Assembly (NCBI GenBank): GCA_003694495.1
Contig: RFJO01000046.1
Location: 1 to 7,146, forward strand
Direction: 5' to 3'
Origin: Candidatus Woesearchaeota archaeon
GTDB taxonomy: Archaea > Nanobdellota > Nanobdellia > SCGC-AAA011-G17 > GW2011-AR17
DNA length: 7,146 nucleotides
This document shows positions 1-5,707 of this stretch, piece by piece; position 1 is the stretch's first letter, and every line of letters starts with the position of its first letter. Both the position numbers and the translations under genes were made by a program. The notes below the pieces were generated by a model. It searched no databases. It had not been told where the DNA came from and saw only the letters and a program-made list of their open reading frames with translations.

Positions 1-36
1 AACATAAACACCGCTGGCATTGATAGAGTAAACAAT

Positions 37-498
37 TCAAGATATAAAAAGTTTTAGCAATATTAACAAAAATAATACGTCAAGAATTATTTCAAAGTAA
101 GATTCTTTAAAGTAGATCTTGCCAAGCTTGAAAGAAAAATAGCCTAGTTTTAAATAAACATAATCCAATATAAGGTGCGAATAATAACCAATAGCTATTG
201 CTAACGCTACAACTTCCGAAATTAGGAATGTTAATATTATAAGCAACGTAACCAGCAGCGCACCTTTCCACCTGTGTATAATTGTCCGTTGCTTAAACCT
301 ATGAAAATGCAAAGAATTATTCCATACCCCTATTAGCGATAATTTATGCGTATGCAGAAAATACTCCAGAAGATGGTCAAGGTCAATCAACACTCCTACA
401 AGCCCTGCAAGCAAAGCCATTTTAAACGTCATCAGCCCTTTGCTTGATAAGTAGTATGCAATTGTGAAAGGCAACAAAAAATGTGTATGCGGCAACAT
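37..498 (-). CDS. YdjM/DUF457-like polytopic membrane protein, putative metal-dependent hydrolase
   Basis: A 153-residue membrane protein with about four or five hydrophobic segments (roughly residues 27-42, 79-92, 94-112 and 135-152). Polar His/Asp motifs sit at the helix ends: HTH at 4-6, DLDH at 39-42, HTH at 49-51, HFH at 64-66, HR at 75-76 and SHLILD at 107-112. An N-terminal HxH, a DxDH and a late HLxLD are the pattern of the YdjM (DUF457) family, annotated as membrane-bound metal-dependent hydrolases; their substrate is generally unknown. The frame extends upstream to a TTG at 519, but I chose the ATG at 498. A TATA-like box centred near 529 would start transcription close to 504, giving an almost leaderless mRNA that excludes the TTG. 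The stop is TGA. It is the last gene before the left edge, downstream of two tRNA genes. Seen: motifs and hydrophobicity. Inferred: metal binding. The family call is moderate and the function is open. Confidence 0.65.
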   Translation of the reverse strand: MLPHTHFLLPFTIAYYLSSKGLMTFKMALLAGLVGVLIDLDHLLEYFLHTHKLSLIGVWNNSLHFHRFKQRTIIHRWKGALLVTLLIILTFLISEVVALAIAIGYYSHLILDYVYLKLGYFSFKLGKIYFKESYFEIILDVLFLLILLKLFIS

Positions 499-524
499 AA
501 TATTTGAAATTAAATGCAAGATTT

Positions 525-533
525 TATTTAAAT
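525..533 (-). promoter_or_regulatory. TATA-like box for the YdjM-like membrane protein gene
   Basis: On the minus strand this reads ATTTAAATA, centred about 31 bases upstream of the ATG at 498. Archaeal TATA boxes sit about 26 bases before the transcription start, so the RNA would begin only a few bases before the ATG. No Shine-Dalgarno sequence lies between them. This is the main reason for preferring the ATG at 498 over the upstream TTG. Confidence 0.5.
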
Positions 534-546
534 GTTGTTAAAATTC

Positions 547-554
547 AAAATAAA
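547..554 (-). terminator. Oligo-T stretch downstream of tRNA-Cys
   Basis: Directly after the discriminator base of tRNA-Cys the minus strand reads TTTATTTT. T-rich runs without a hairpin are the usual archaeal intrinsic terminator, and one here would end the tRNA transcript before the membrane protein gene. The call rests on base composition and position only. Confidence 0.4.
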
Positions 555-627
555 AGCTGGCGCCAGGATTCGAACCTGGGAATAATCGGGTTGCAGCCGA
601 TCCCCTTAACCGCTTGGGCACGCCAGC
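555..627 (-). tRNA. tRNA-Cys (anticodon GCA)
   Basis: A 73-nucleotide cloverleaf. The acceptor stem GCTGGCG/CGCCAGC pairs perfectly. The D stem is a short three-pair CCC/GGG with a ten-base loop containing GG. The anticodon stem ATCGG/CCGAT closes the loop CTGCAAC, with anticodon GCA at 592-594. The T arm CCAGG/CCTGG encloses TTCGAAT. The discriminator is U73, a known identity element for cysteine tRNA, which supports the assignment. No CCA is encoded and no intron is present. A TATA-like box lies about 29 bases upstream and an oligo-T run follows, so the gene appears to be its own transcription unit. Confidence 0.95.
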
Positions 628-652
628 ACTGAAGTTAATAATACGTGTCTAA

Positions 653-660
653 TTTATAAA
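653..660 (-). promoter_or_regulatory. TATA-like box for tRNA-Cys
   Basis: The minus strand reads TTTATAAA, centred about 29 bases before the 5' end of tRNA-Cys, in the 44-base gap between the two tRNA genes. Spacing and sequence fit an archaeal promoter with a start at or just before the mature tRNA end. Confidence 0.55.
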
Positions 661-671
661 ATTTATCATAA

Positions 672-746
672 TGGGCCTGGAGGGATTCGAACCCACGACC
701 CTCTGCTTAGAAGGCAGATGCGCTATCCAGGCTGCGCCACAGGCCC
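672..746 (-). tRNA. tRNA-Arg (anticodon UCU)
   Basis: A 75-nucleotide cloverleaf. The acceptor stem GGGCCTG/CAGGCCC is perfect and the discriminator is A. The D stem is GCGC/GCGC. The anticodon stem TCTGC/GCAGA closes the loop CTTCTAA, with anticodon TCT at 709-711, which reads AGA and AGG codons. The T loop is TTCGAAT. The T stem (GTGGG against CCCTC) has one U-U mismatch at the second pair (positions 50 and 64; bases 695 and 681). All other stems are intact, so I still call it functional. No CCA is encoded and no intron is seen. It lies between the cobalamin adenosyltransferase gene and tRNA-Cys. Confidence 0.94.
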
Positions 747-770
747 TTGCATATTATATTTTTATAAAGT

Positions 771-780
771 TATTTAAAAG
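771..780 (-). promoter_or_regulatory. TATA-like box for tRNA-Arg
   Basis: The minus strand reads CTTTTAAATA, centred about 29 bases upstream of the tRNA-Arg 5' end and just past the stop of the adenosyltransferase gene. A second AT-rich match (TTTATAAA at 761-768) is only about 18 bases upstream, too close for normal archaeal spacing, so the more distant box is preferred. Confidence 0.5.
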
Positions 781-793
781 CTTTATGCTTATT

Positions 794-1285
794 TCAATAT
801 TCTATACCTTTCCTGGCTTTCATATATTTAGGCTCTTTTTTATACCTTACTTCCACGACACTATCCGCCATTTCACACAATTTTCGTGGAGCGTTTCTGC
901 CTGTAAAATACACTACAGTATTCTTTGGCAAACATCTTACTGCTTTCACTACATCATCAAGGCCAACAACTTTCATGCTAAGCGCAACATTAACCTCATC
1001 AAGTATAACTATGTCTGCTTTTTTTATGCTGCTTACATAAGTTAACGCATCTTTTGCCAGTTTTTTATCAACCTCTTTAACTTCCATAACAAACTGTTTC
1101 CTTCCAAACTGGTTAACTTTCAACCCGTCTTTATATTTCTCTGCAAACTTAACTAGGCCTGTTTTTCTACCTTTCAAAAACTGCACAACTTCAACCTTCA
1201 TCCCATACCCTAACGCCCTCAACGCCACTCCCAACGTCATAGTAGTTTTTCCTTTACCATTCCCAGTTACAACATTCATTTCCAT
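794..1285 (-). CDS. cobO: Cob(I)alamin adenosyltransferase, CobA/CobO/BtuR family
   Basis: Transfers the adenosyl group of ATP to cob(I)alamin, making adenosylcobalamin in the cytoplasm. The 163 residues open directly with the nucleotide-binding strand and a P-loop, GNGKGKTT at 8-15, whose double GKGK is diagnostic of the CobA/CobO/BtuR type rather than the PduO or EutT types. Other family landmarks are ALRALGYG followed by VVQFLKG in the first 40 residues, a Walker-B-like VILDEVNVAL in the middle, and VYFTGRNAP near the C terminus. It is a little shorter than the E. coli enzyme (about 196 residues) because it lacks the N-terminal extension. The ATG is one base after the TAA of the class II ribonucleotide reductase gene, so translation is probably coupled by reinitiation; no well-spaced Shine-Dalgarno sequence is visible. 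The neighbour needs exactly this cofactor, which strongly supports the role. With no other corrinoid gene in view, the organism may salvage corrinoids. Confidence 0.93.
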   Translation of the reverse strand: MEMNVVTGNGKGKTTMTLGVALRALGYGMKVEVVQFLKGRKTGLVKFAEKYKDGLKVNQFGRKQFVMEVKEVDKKLAKDALTYVSSIKKADIVILDEVNVALSMKVVGLDDVVKAVRCLPKNTVVYFTGRNAPRKLCEMADSVVEVRYKKEPKYMKARKGIEY

Positions 1286-1286
1286 T

Positions 1287-2996
1287 TTAAAAGCTACACT
1301 CCCCTGTCATGCACCCGCCTGAATATTCAGCACTGGCTTCAATCTTTCTTTTCAGTTTAAGCACTTGATTTTTTCTCGACTTATCCCTGTACACAGTTAT
1401 GCCTTTACAACCAAACTCCCACGCCATCGTATAAATGCGTTTAACATCTTCAACTTTCGCGTTTTTGTTCAAGTTAACAGTTTTTGAGACTGCCGCGTCT
1501 GTATACTTTTGAAAAGCCGCCTGCATTTTCACGTGCCACTCTGCATCAACATCAAACGCTGTAACAAACAAGGATTTAACATCTTTAGGCAACTTGTCCA
1601 GCCTGCCCTTGACTAAATCATCATAAAACCCTTTCTTTTTGGCCACTTCAACCAAATCTTTGTTAACCTCAACTAATTTCTCACCATCTAGCACGTTCCT
1701 GACATAACTCAACGCAAACAAAGGCTCAATGCCAGAACTACACCCAGCAATAATGCTTATGCTCCCTGTTGGCGCAATCGTTGTAAGTGAAGCGTTTCTC
1801 ATATGCTTATACTTTTTAGCCAACTCGCTTTTCTTAAAATTAGTAAAACTGCCTTTCTCTTTGCCAATCCTTATTGAAGTCTGCACTGCATGTTTTCTTA
1901 CAAACATCATTAACTTTTCAGCCATTCTTAAAGCCTTTTCAGAATTATAAGGTATGTTCAACTTAACCAGCATGTCAGCAAACCCCATTACGCCAAGCCC
2001 GATTTTTCTGTTCATTTTTGTAATCTTTTCAATCTTTTTAAGAGGATACTTGTTAGCGTCAATCACATCATCCAGGAACCTCACGGCAAAAGCAACCACA
2101 GTTGCAAGCCTTTTCCATTCAACCTTGCCATTCTTTACGAACCTTGAAACATTTATCGAGCCAAGGTTACAACTTTCATATTCAAACAACGGCTGTTCAC
2201 CGCAAGGGTTAGTGCTTTCAATGTTACCCAAAAATTTTAACGGGTTATTTTCATTTATCCTGTCAATAAATATTAAACCAGGTTCACCAGTCTTCCACGC
2301 ATTCCTAACAATCCTGTCAAAGATTTTTTTTGCCTTCACCAATATCACAGTATTAGTTTTAGAGTTCACAAGCTTATGCATTTCGTTATTTTTCACCGCG
2401 TTCATGAAGTCGTCTGTCACTGCAACAGATATGTTAAAGTTTGTTAACTCATTCATATTAAGTTTAGAATCAACAAACTCGATTATGTCAGGATGGTTAA
2501 CATTCAACACCGCCATGTTCGCACCCCTCCTCCTCCCGCCTTGTTTTATTACGTCTGTAACATCATTAAATATTTTCATAAAGGACACAGGCCCAGTAGT
2601 TTTAGTCATAGTACTTTTTATCAACGTCCCTTTCGGTCTCAATCTAGAAAAATTAAACCCTGTACCACCGCCAGACTGGTGTATCACTGCCATGTCCTTT
2701 AAGGATTCAAATATCTTTGGTATAGAATCTTCTATTGGCAACACAAAACACGCGCTAAGCTGTCCAACTCTTGTACCTGCATTCATAAGCGTTGGCGAAT
2801 TCGGCAAAAACTCAAGATCATTCATCATGTTAAAAAACTTTTTTTCATAATACTTAGAATACTTCTCCACTTTTGCGACATGCTTCGCAACCCTTTCAAA
2901 CATCTGTTGCGGCGTTTCAATTATTTTAAGATTTTCATCCTTAAGAAGATAACGATGTTCAAGCAGTTTAATAGCGTTAAAGCTAAACTTTTCCAT
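1287..2996 (-). CDS. nrdJ: Adenosylcobalamin-dependent (class II) ribonucleoside reductase
   Basis: Reduces ribonucleotides to deoxyribonucleotides, using adenosylcobalamin to generate the thiyl radical. Over 569 residues the family landmarks appear in order: SACFVLP (81-87, Cys83 of the substrate-reducing pair), SGGGTGFNFSRLRPKG (108-123), QGGRRRGANM (152-161), the catalytic NPCGE (263-267, radical Cys265 with Asn263 and Glu267), SCNLGSINV (275-283, Cys276 the pair partner), KIGLGVMGFAD (331-341), APTGSISIIAG (408-418) and FQKYTDAAVSKTVNLN (495-510). The last and GCKGITVYRD (529-538) are typical of class II. The C-terminal Cys562 and Cys567 form a CxxxxC tail that would re-reduce the active site. 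There is no N-terminal ATP-cone and no C-terminal zinc ribbon, so it is a compact form probably lacking overall dATP activity control. The ATG follows a TATA-like box by about 26 bases, implying a leaderless mRNA. It is followed by its cofactor-making enzyme. Confidence 0.96.
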   Translation of the reverse strand: MEKFSFNAIKLLEHRYLLKDENLKIIETPQQMFERVAKHVAKVEKYSKYYEKKFFNMMNDLEFLPNSPTLMNAGTRVGQLSACFVLPIEDSIPKIFESLKDMAVIHQSGGGTGFNFSRLRPKGTLIKSTMTKTTGPVSFMKIFNDVTDVIKQGGRRRGANMAVLNVNHPDIIEFVDSKLNMNELTNFNISVAVTDDFMNAVKNNEMHKLVNSKTNTVILVKAKKIFDRIVRNAWKTGEPGLIFIDRINENNPLKFLGNIESTNPCGEQPLFEYESCNLGSINVSRFVKNGKVEWKRLATVVAFAVRFLDDVIDANKYPLKKIEKITKMNRKIGLGVMGFADMLVKLNIPYNSEKALRMAEKLMMFVRKHAVQTSIRIGKEKGSFTNFKKSELAKKYKHMRNASLTTIAPTGSISIIAGCSSGIEPLFALSYVRNVLDGEKLVEVNKDLVEVAKKKGFYDDLVKGRLDKLPKDVKSLFVTAFDVDAEWHVKMQAAFQKYTDAAVSKTVNLNKNAKVEDVKRIYTMAWEFGCKGITVYRDKSRKNQVLKLKRKIEASAEYSGGCMTGECSF

Positions 2997-3018
2997 ATTA
3001 ATTTATAGACAGTAAATG

Positions 3019-3026
3019 TATAAAAG
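3019..3026 (-). promoter_or_regulatory. TATA-like box for the nrdJ-cobO operon
   Basis: The minus strand reads CTTTTATA, centred about 26 bases upstream of the nrdJ ATG at 2996, so transcription should start at or next to the start codon. No Shine-Dalgarno sequence is present. The box falls in the 38-base gap after the MFS gene, showing that the operon need not depend on upstream transcription. Confidence 0.6.
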
Positions 3027-3034
3027 TTTATTGG

Positions 3035-4165
3035 TTACTCATAAATCATTGTAAACAACAAAACAAACCCTACTGAAACCAACGCAAATTCCATACCAAA
3101 TATCATTGCCAATAAAAACAACAAAGTTTTTCCTAGCACCAACCCAATTTCCCTAAATAATAATTGTAACAGACCGTCCTTTTTAACAATTTTATCATAA
3201 TACTTCATCATGAACGGCGTGTGCCATACAGATATAGCCATCCCGCTTATTGAAGTCAAAGCAAATATTGAATAAATTGAGGTAAAGATTACTCTTAATA
3301 TCCAGGTTATTGCATCTGTTAAGGCTCCTATTCTTAGAATTTTTTTCTTATCCCATACATCAGAAAAATATCCAACAACCATGTTAAACAAAGTATTAAA
3401 CAACACAACAACTGAAGACAACCCTCCTATCGTAACGTATGAAGATATTATAAAAAAGACAAATATCATCCATAACACATAAGCATTAATCCTGTAACCT
3501 TCAGCAAAATACCCCAACAATTCCCGATAAGTTCTTCCTTTCAAAATATCTTTGATATATATCTGCTTTTCAAGTTTTTCGTTTTTAATGAACAACAATG
3601 GTACAACCGATAACCCTAATATTATTCCAGCCAATGCATAAAGCCATTTAAATCCAAACGTTTGCGCCACAACCCCTCCAAACAACGGCGCTATTATTGC
3701 AAAGAAACCGTTTGCAGCATACATTAACCCGAGCTCCGCACCTCTTTTTCCATGATCAGAGAACTGTGAAAACCTTTTATGGAACGGTAACCAAAACATC
3801 GGCGCACCAATTCCGCCAATAAACGCTATCAATATTAAAGATATATTATAATTTTTTAGCGCATTCAACATCAACAAAAATGCTAACCTTATGGGAACAC
3901 TTAACATTACAGTTACATTCAACCCCGCATACTTTGACAAGTTCAGGGCTATATAAAACCCTAGCAAAGTAAAAAGCCCGTACAATATTAAAAAAAGCAT
4001 CACAGCATCAAAACTTTTGCCTATTTCTTTTAAGAGATAAATAGGTATAAACAATCCTACTAAAGAAAATGAAAATGAGGTTAAAATCAAGTTTAGGTAA
4101 ACTTCTATGAGTTTAATGTTTTTAACGAAATTAAAATGCAAAAAAAATCTTTGAAACGCTTGCAT
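3035..4165 (-). CDS. MFS-family membrane transporter, substrate unknown
   Basis: A 376-residue integral membrane protein with about twelve hydrophobic segments (roughly residues 20-45, 52-75, 82-102, 105-127, 150-168, 172-193, 226-242, 245-267, 283-302, 303-318, 340-357 and 358-374). A charged cytoplasmic stretch at about 194-215 separates two six-helix halves, as in the major facilitator superfamily. GYFSDVWDKKKILRIG at 265-280 matches the loop signature (GxxxD followed by basic residues) expected after the eighth helix; the equivalent loop after helix 2 is weaker. The loop after helix 4 contains FHKRFSQFSDHGKRG (128-142). The ATG at 4165 lies about 29 bases after a TATA-like box, with no Shine-Dalgarno sequence. 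It follows a sugar-kinase operon, so sugar uptake is possible, but the separate promoter weakens the link and nothing in the sequence fixes a substrate. Drug or metabolite export is equally open. Confidence 0.8.
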   Translation of the reverse strand: MQAFQRFFLHFNFVKNIKLIEVYLNLILTSFSFSLVGLFIPIYLLKEIGKSFDAVMLFLILYGLFTLLGFYIALNLSKYAGLNVTVMLSVPIRLAFLLMLNALKNYNISLILIAFIGGIGAPMFWLPFHKRFSQFSDHGKRGAELGLMYAANGFFAIIAPLFGGVVAQTFGFKWLYALAGIILGLSVVPLLFIKNEKLEKQIYIKDILKGRTYRELLGYFAEGYRINAYVLWMIFVFFIISSYVTIGGLSSVVVLFNTLFNMVVGYFSDVWDKKKILRIGALTDAITWILRVIFTSIYSIFALTSISGMAISVWHTPFMMKYYDKIVKKDGLLQLLFREIGLVLGKTLLFLLAMIFGMEFALVSVGFVLLFTMIYE

Positions 4166-4190
4166 GATAGTTTATAATGGTTCAATGTTT

Positions 4191-4199
4191 TATTTAAAG
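4191..4199 (-). promoter_or_regulatory. TATA-like box for the MFS transporter gene
   Basis: The minus strand reads CTTTAAATA, centred about 29 bases upstream of the ATG at 4165. It overlaps the last codons and stop (4194-4196) of the ROK kinase gene, so the transporter appears to have its own promoter embedded in the 3' end of the operon before it. Confidence 0.5.
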
Positions 4200-5099
4200 T
4201 TTTGCTCCAACCTTATTCCACGCTGCTGCCAACGCCCCTATTAAAACTGCATCGTTTCCCAAGGGTGATAGCATTATTTTTGGCAGTTTTAGATACTGTT
4301 CAACATATTTCTTTATCGGGTTCAATATTAGTTTATTTTCATTTTGCGCCACTGAGCCGCCCAAGGTTATTATTTCTGGATCGTAAGCAACGGTTATGTT
4401 TGAGACAGCCCTGGCATTAATCTTCCCCAGTTCGTCAACAAACTTCAACGCCATTTTGTCACCCTGCCTGGCAAGTTTAAATATTTCTTTTGACGAAAGT
4501 TTTAACGGCTTTTTCACGCCTTTACTTTTCTGGAACTGCTTATAAAAGTCGGTATGCGCTATGCCTGAAGCGTACGCCTGCCAATGATTTTTATAGCCAC
4601 AAGTACACTTCAAACCATATTCACTGCCAACATACATATGCCCTAATTCAGCTGCGTTACCGCTTTTACCCCAAAGCAAGTTCCCGTCAACAACAACCCC
4701 AGCGCCGATTCCTGAAGATATCGTCACGTATACAATATTTTTTGCATTAACCCCAGCACCATAATACTTCTCGCCCACAACTGCTGCAGTTGCATCGTTC
4801 AACAAATAAACATCTTTTGCAAGATTTTTTAACTTTGCTAGGCTTATATTTTTTATGTTAAGGTTAGGCGAACGCACAATCTTTTTGTTAACAAAATCCA
4901 ACGGCCCAAGCGACCCTATCCCTGCAACTTCAACTTCTCTTGACTCGCACACCAACTCTACAAGTTTCAATATTTGTTTAACTAATTTATTTTCTTTTGT
5001 CTTTTCTTTAATTTTTACAATTATGTTCCCTTTTTCATCACCCAACGCAACCCTTACATTAGTAGCGCCAATATCCACTGCCAAAGCATACTTCACCAT
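4194..5099 (-). CDS. ROK-family sugar kinase, probable glucokinase
   Basis: An ATP-dependent hexose kinase of the ROK family, most simply a glucokinase that feeds the glycolytic genes beside it. The 301-residue length is normal. The N-terminal phosphate loop is DIGATNVR (9-16). GIGSLGPL at 60-67 and SPNLN at 77-81 are typical. Asn101-Asp102 in LLNDATAA supplies the catalytic base. TISSGIGAGVV (126-136) is the second phosphate loop, and Glu151 and His154 in ELGH are sugar ligands. The usual zinc and sugar motif CxCGxxGCxE is here CTCGYKNHWQ (165-174). Cys165, Cys167 and probably His172 could still hold zinc, but the Glu that normally contacts the sugar is Gln174. LGGSV at 246-250 completes the nucleotide site. 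The start overlaps the triosephosphate isomerase stop by 7 bases; a GTG one codon later is an alternative start. N-acetylhexosamine, mannose or fructose kinase cannot be excluded. Confidence 0.88.
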   Translation of the reverse strand: MVKYALAVDIGATNVRVALGDEKGNIIVKIKEKTKENKLVKQILKLVELVCESREVEVAGIGSLGPLDFVNKKIVRSPNLNIKNISLAKLKNLAKDVYLLNDATAAVVGEKYYGAGVNAKNIVYVTISSGIGAGVVVDGNLLWGKSGNAAELGHMYVGSEYGLKCTCGYKNHWQAYASGIAHTDFYKQFQKSKGVKKPLKLSSKEIFKLARQGDKMALKFVDELGKINARAVSNITVAYDPEIITLGGSVAQNENKLILNPIKKYVEQYLKLPKIMLSPLGNDAVLIGALAAAWNKVGAKL

Positions 5100-5707
5100 T
5101 TCACCCCTGCCATTTTTTTGGCCAAGGTTAAGCCATTTTTAGAGTTAACTATTGCAGAAGCAACCAGCACACCTTTCGCACCAAGTCTTTTTGCCTCAAG
5201 GACATCATCCAACTTCGTTATGCCTGCGCCAATCAAGGGCTTGGTGTTAACACCTTTAAACAATTTTATAAACTTCTTCACGCTTTCCGGATAATTTGTT
5301 ATTGACTTCCCTGTAGAAATAAGTTCAGGCACTTCATATGCTATATATTCTGGTTTATGTTTTAACAATTTTCTTGCTTCAGAAATAGAATCTGCGCACA
5401 CAAAAGTTTTCAGTTTAAACATTTTACACTGCTTAATTGTTTTTCCAAGCATTTTAGGGTCAAGTTTATGCTCAGCATGGTTTATCAACGTCCCTTTCAC
5501 TCCAGCTGCGCTTAAACTTTCAGCAGTAACATACCCGGTAGACTTTTCATTTTCACAATAATCCACATGCTGTGCAATCACGTTGCCTTTAACTTGTAGA
5601 AGGTTTATGGCAGGCAAAGCCAACACTAAATTTTTATGTTTAAGCTTTTCCGCAAAAACCTTCACAGATTTACCTTTAAGATAATTCTTAAAGTTTACCA
5701 CTATCAT
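5093..5707 (-). CDS. tpiA: Triosephosphate isomerase, archaeal type
   Basis: Interconverts dihydroxyacetone phosphate and glyceraldehyde 3-phosphate, directly downstream of the aldolase step. Counted from the ATG at 5707 it has 204 residues, short even for the archaeal form (about 220-228). It begins VNFKNY (3-8) with substrate-binding Asn5 and Lys7. The electrophile is His77 in INHAEHKL (75-82) and the base is Glu125 in YEVPELISTG (124-133). GAGI (160-163) and GVLVASAIV (179-187) form the phosphate site. The frame is open to a TTG at 5725, but the ATG matches where the family begins and has a GAGGT Shine-Dalgarno sequence 8 bases upstream. It overlaps the aldolase gene by 20 bases and the ROK gene by 7. 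Oddities: Ala78 replaces the conserved Ser after the catalytic His, Val126 replaces the Pro after the catalytic Glu, and Ser131 replaces a loop Gly. The catalytic residues are retained, so I expect an active enzyme. Confidence 0.93.
   Translation of the reverse strand: MIVVNFKNYLKGKSVKVFAEKLKHKNLVLALPAINLLQVKGNVIAQHVDYCENEKSTGYVTAESLSAAGVKGTLINHAEHKLDPKMLGKTIKQCKMFKLKTFVCADSISEARKLLKHKPEYIAYEVPELISTGKSITNYPESVKKFIKLFKGVNTKPLIGAGITKLDDVLEAKRLGAKGVLVASAIVNSKNGLTLAKKMAGVKW

Noticed and set aside
1..57. A possible gene at the left edge: either the last 18 codons of a plus-strand gene ending in TAG at 55-57 and overlapping the membrane protein gene, or a minus-strand gene starting at the ATG at 18-20, 16 bases after the membrane protein stop.
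   Set aside because: Too little sequence is present to choose between them or to recognise a product.
761..768. TTTATAAA upstream of tRNA-Arg as its promoter.
   Set aside because: It is only about 18 bases from the tRNA 5' end; the box at 771-780 has normal archaeal spacing.
671..1045. A 124-codon plus-strand open frame running through the tRNA-Arg gene and into the adenosyltransferase gene.
   Set aside because: Its first residues are simply the complement of the tRNA, and the rest is antisense to conserved coding sequence.
1954..2850. A 298-codon open frame on the plus strand opposite nrdJ.
   Set aside because: It lies entirely antisense to a well-supported reductase gene, has no recognisable motif, and its length follows from the codon use of the opposite strand.
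5101..5107. GGGGTGA on the minus strand just before the ROK start, resembling a Shine-Dalgarno site.
   Set aside because: It ends one base before the ATG, too close to work for that start. It also encodes conserved-position residues at the end of the triosephosphate isomerase. It would be only slightly better placed for the alternative GTG start one codon later.
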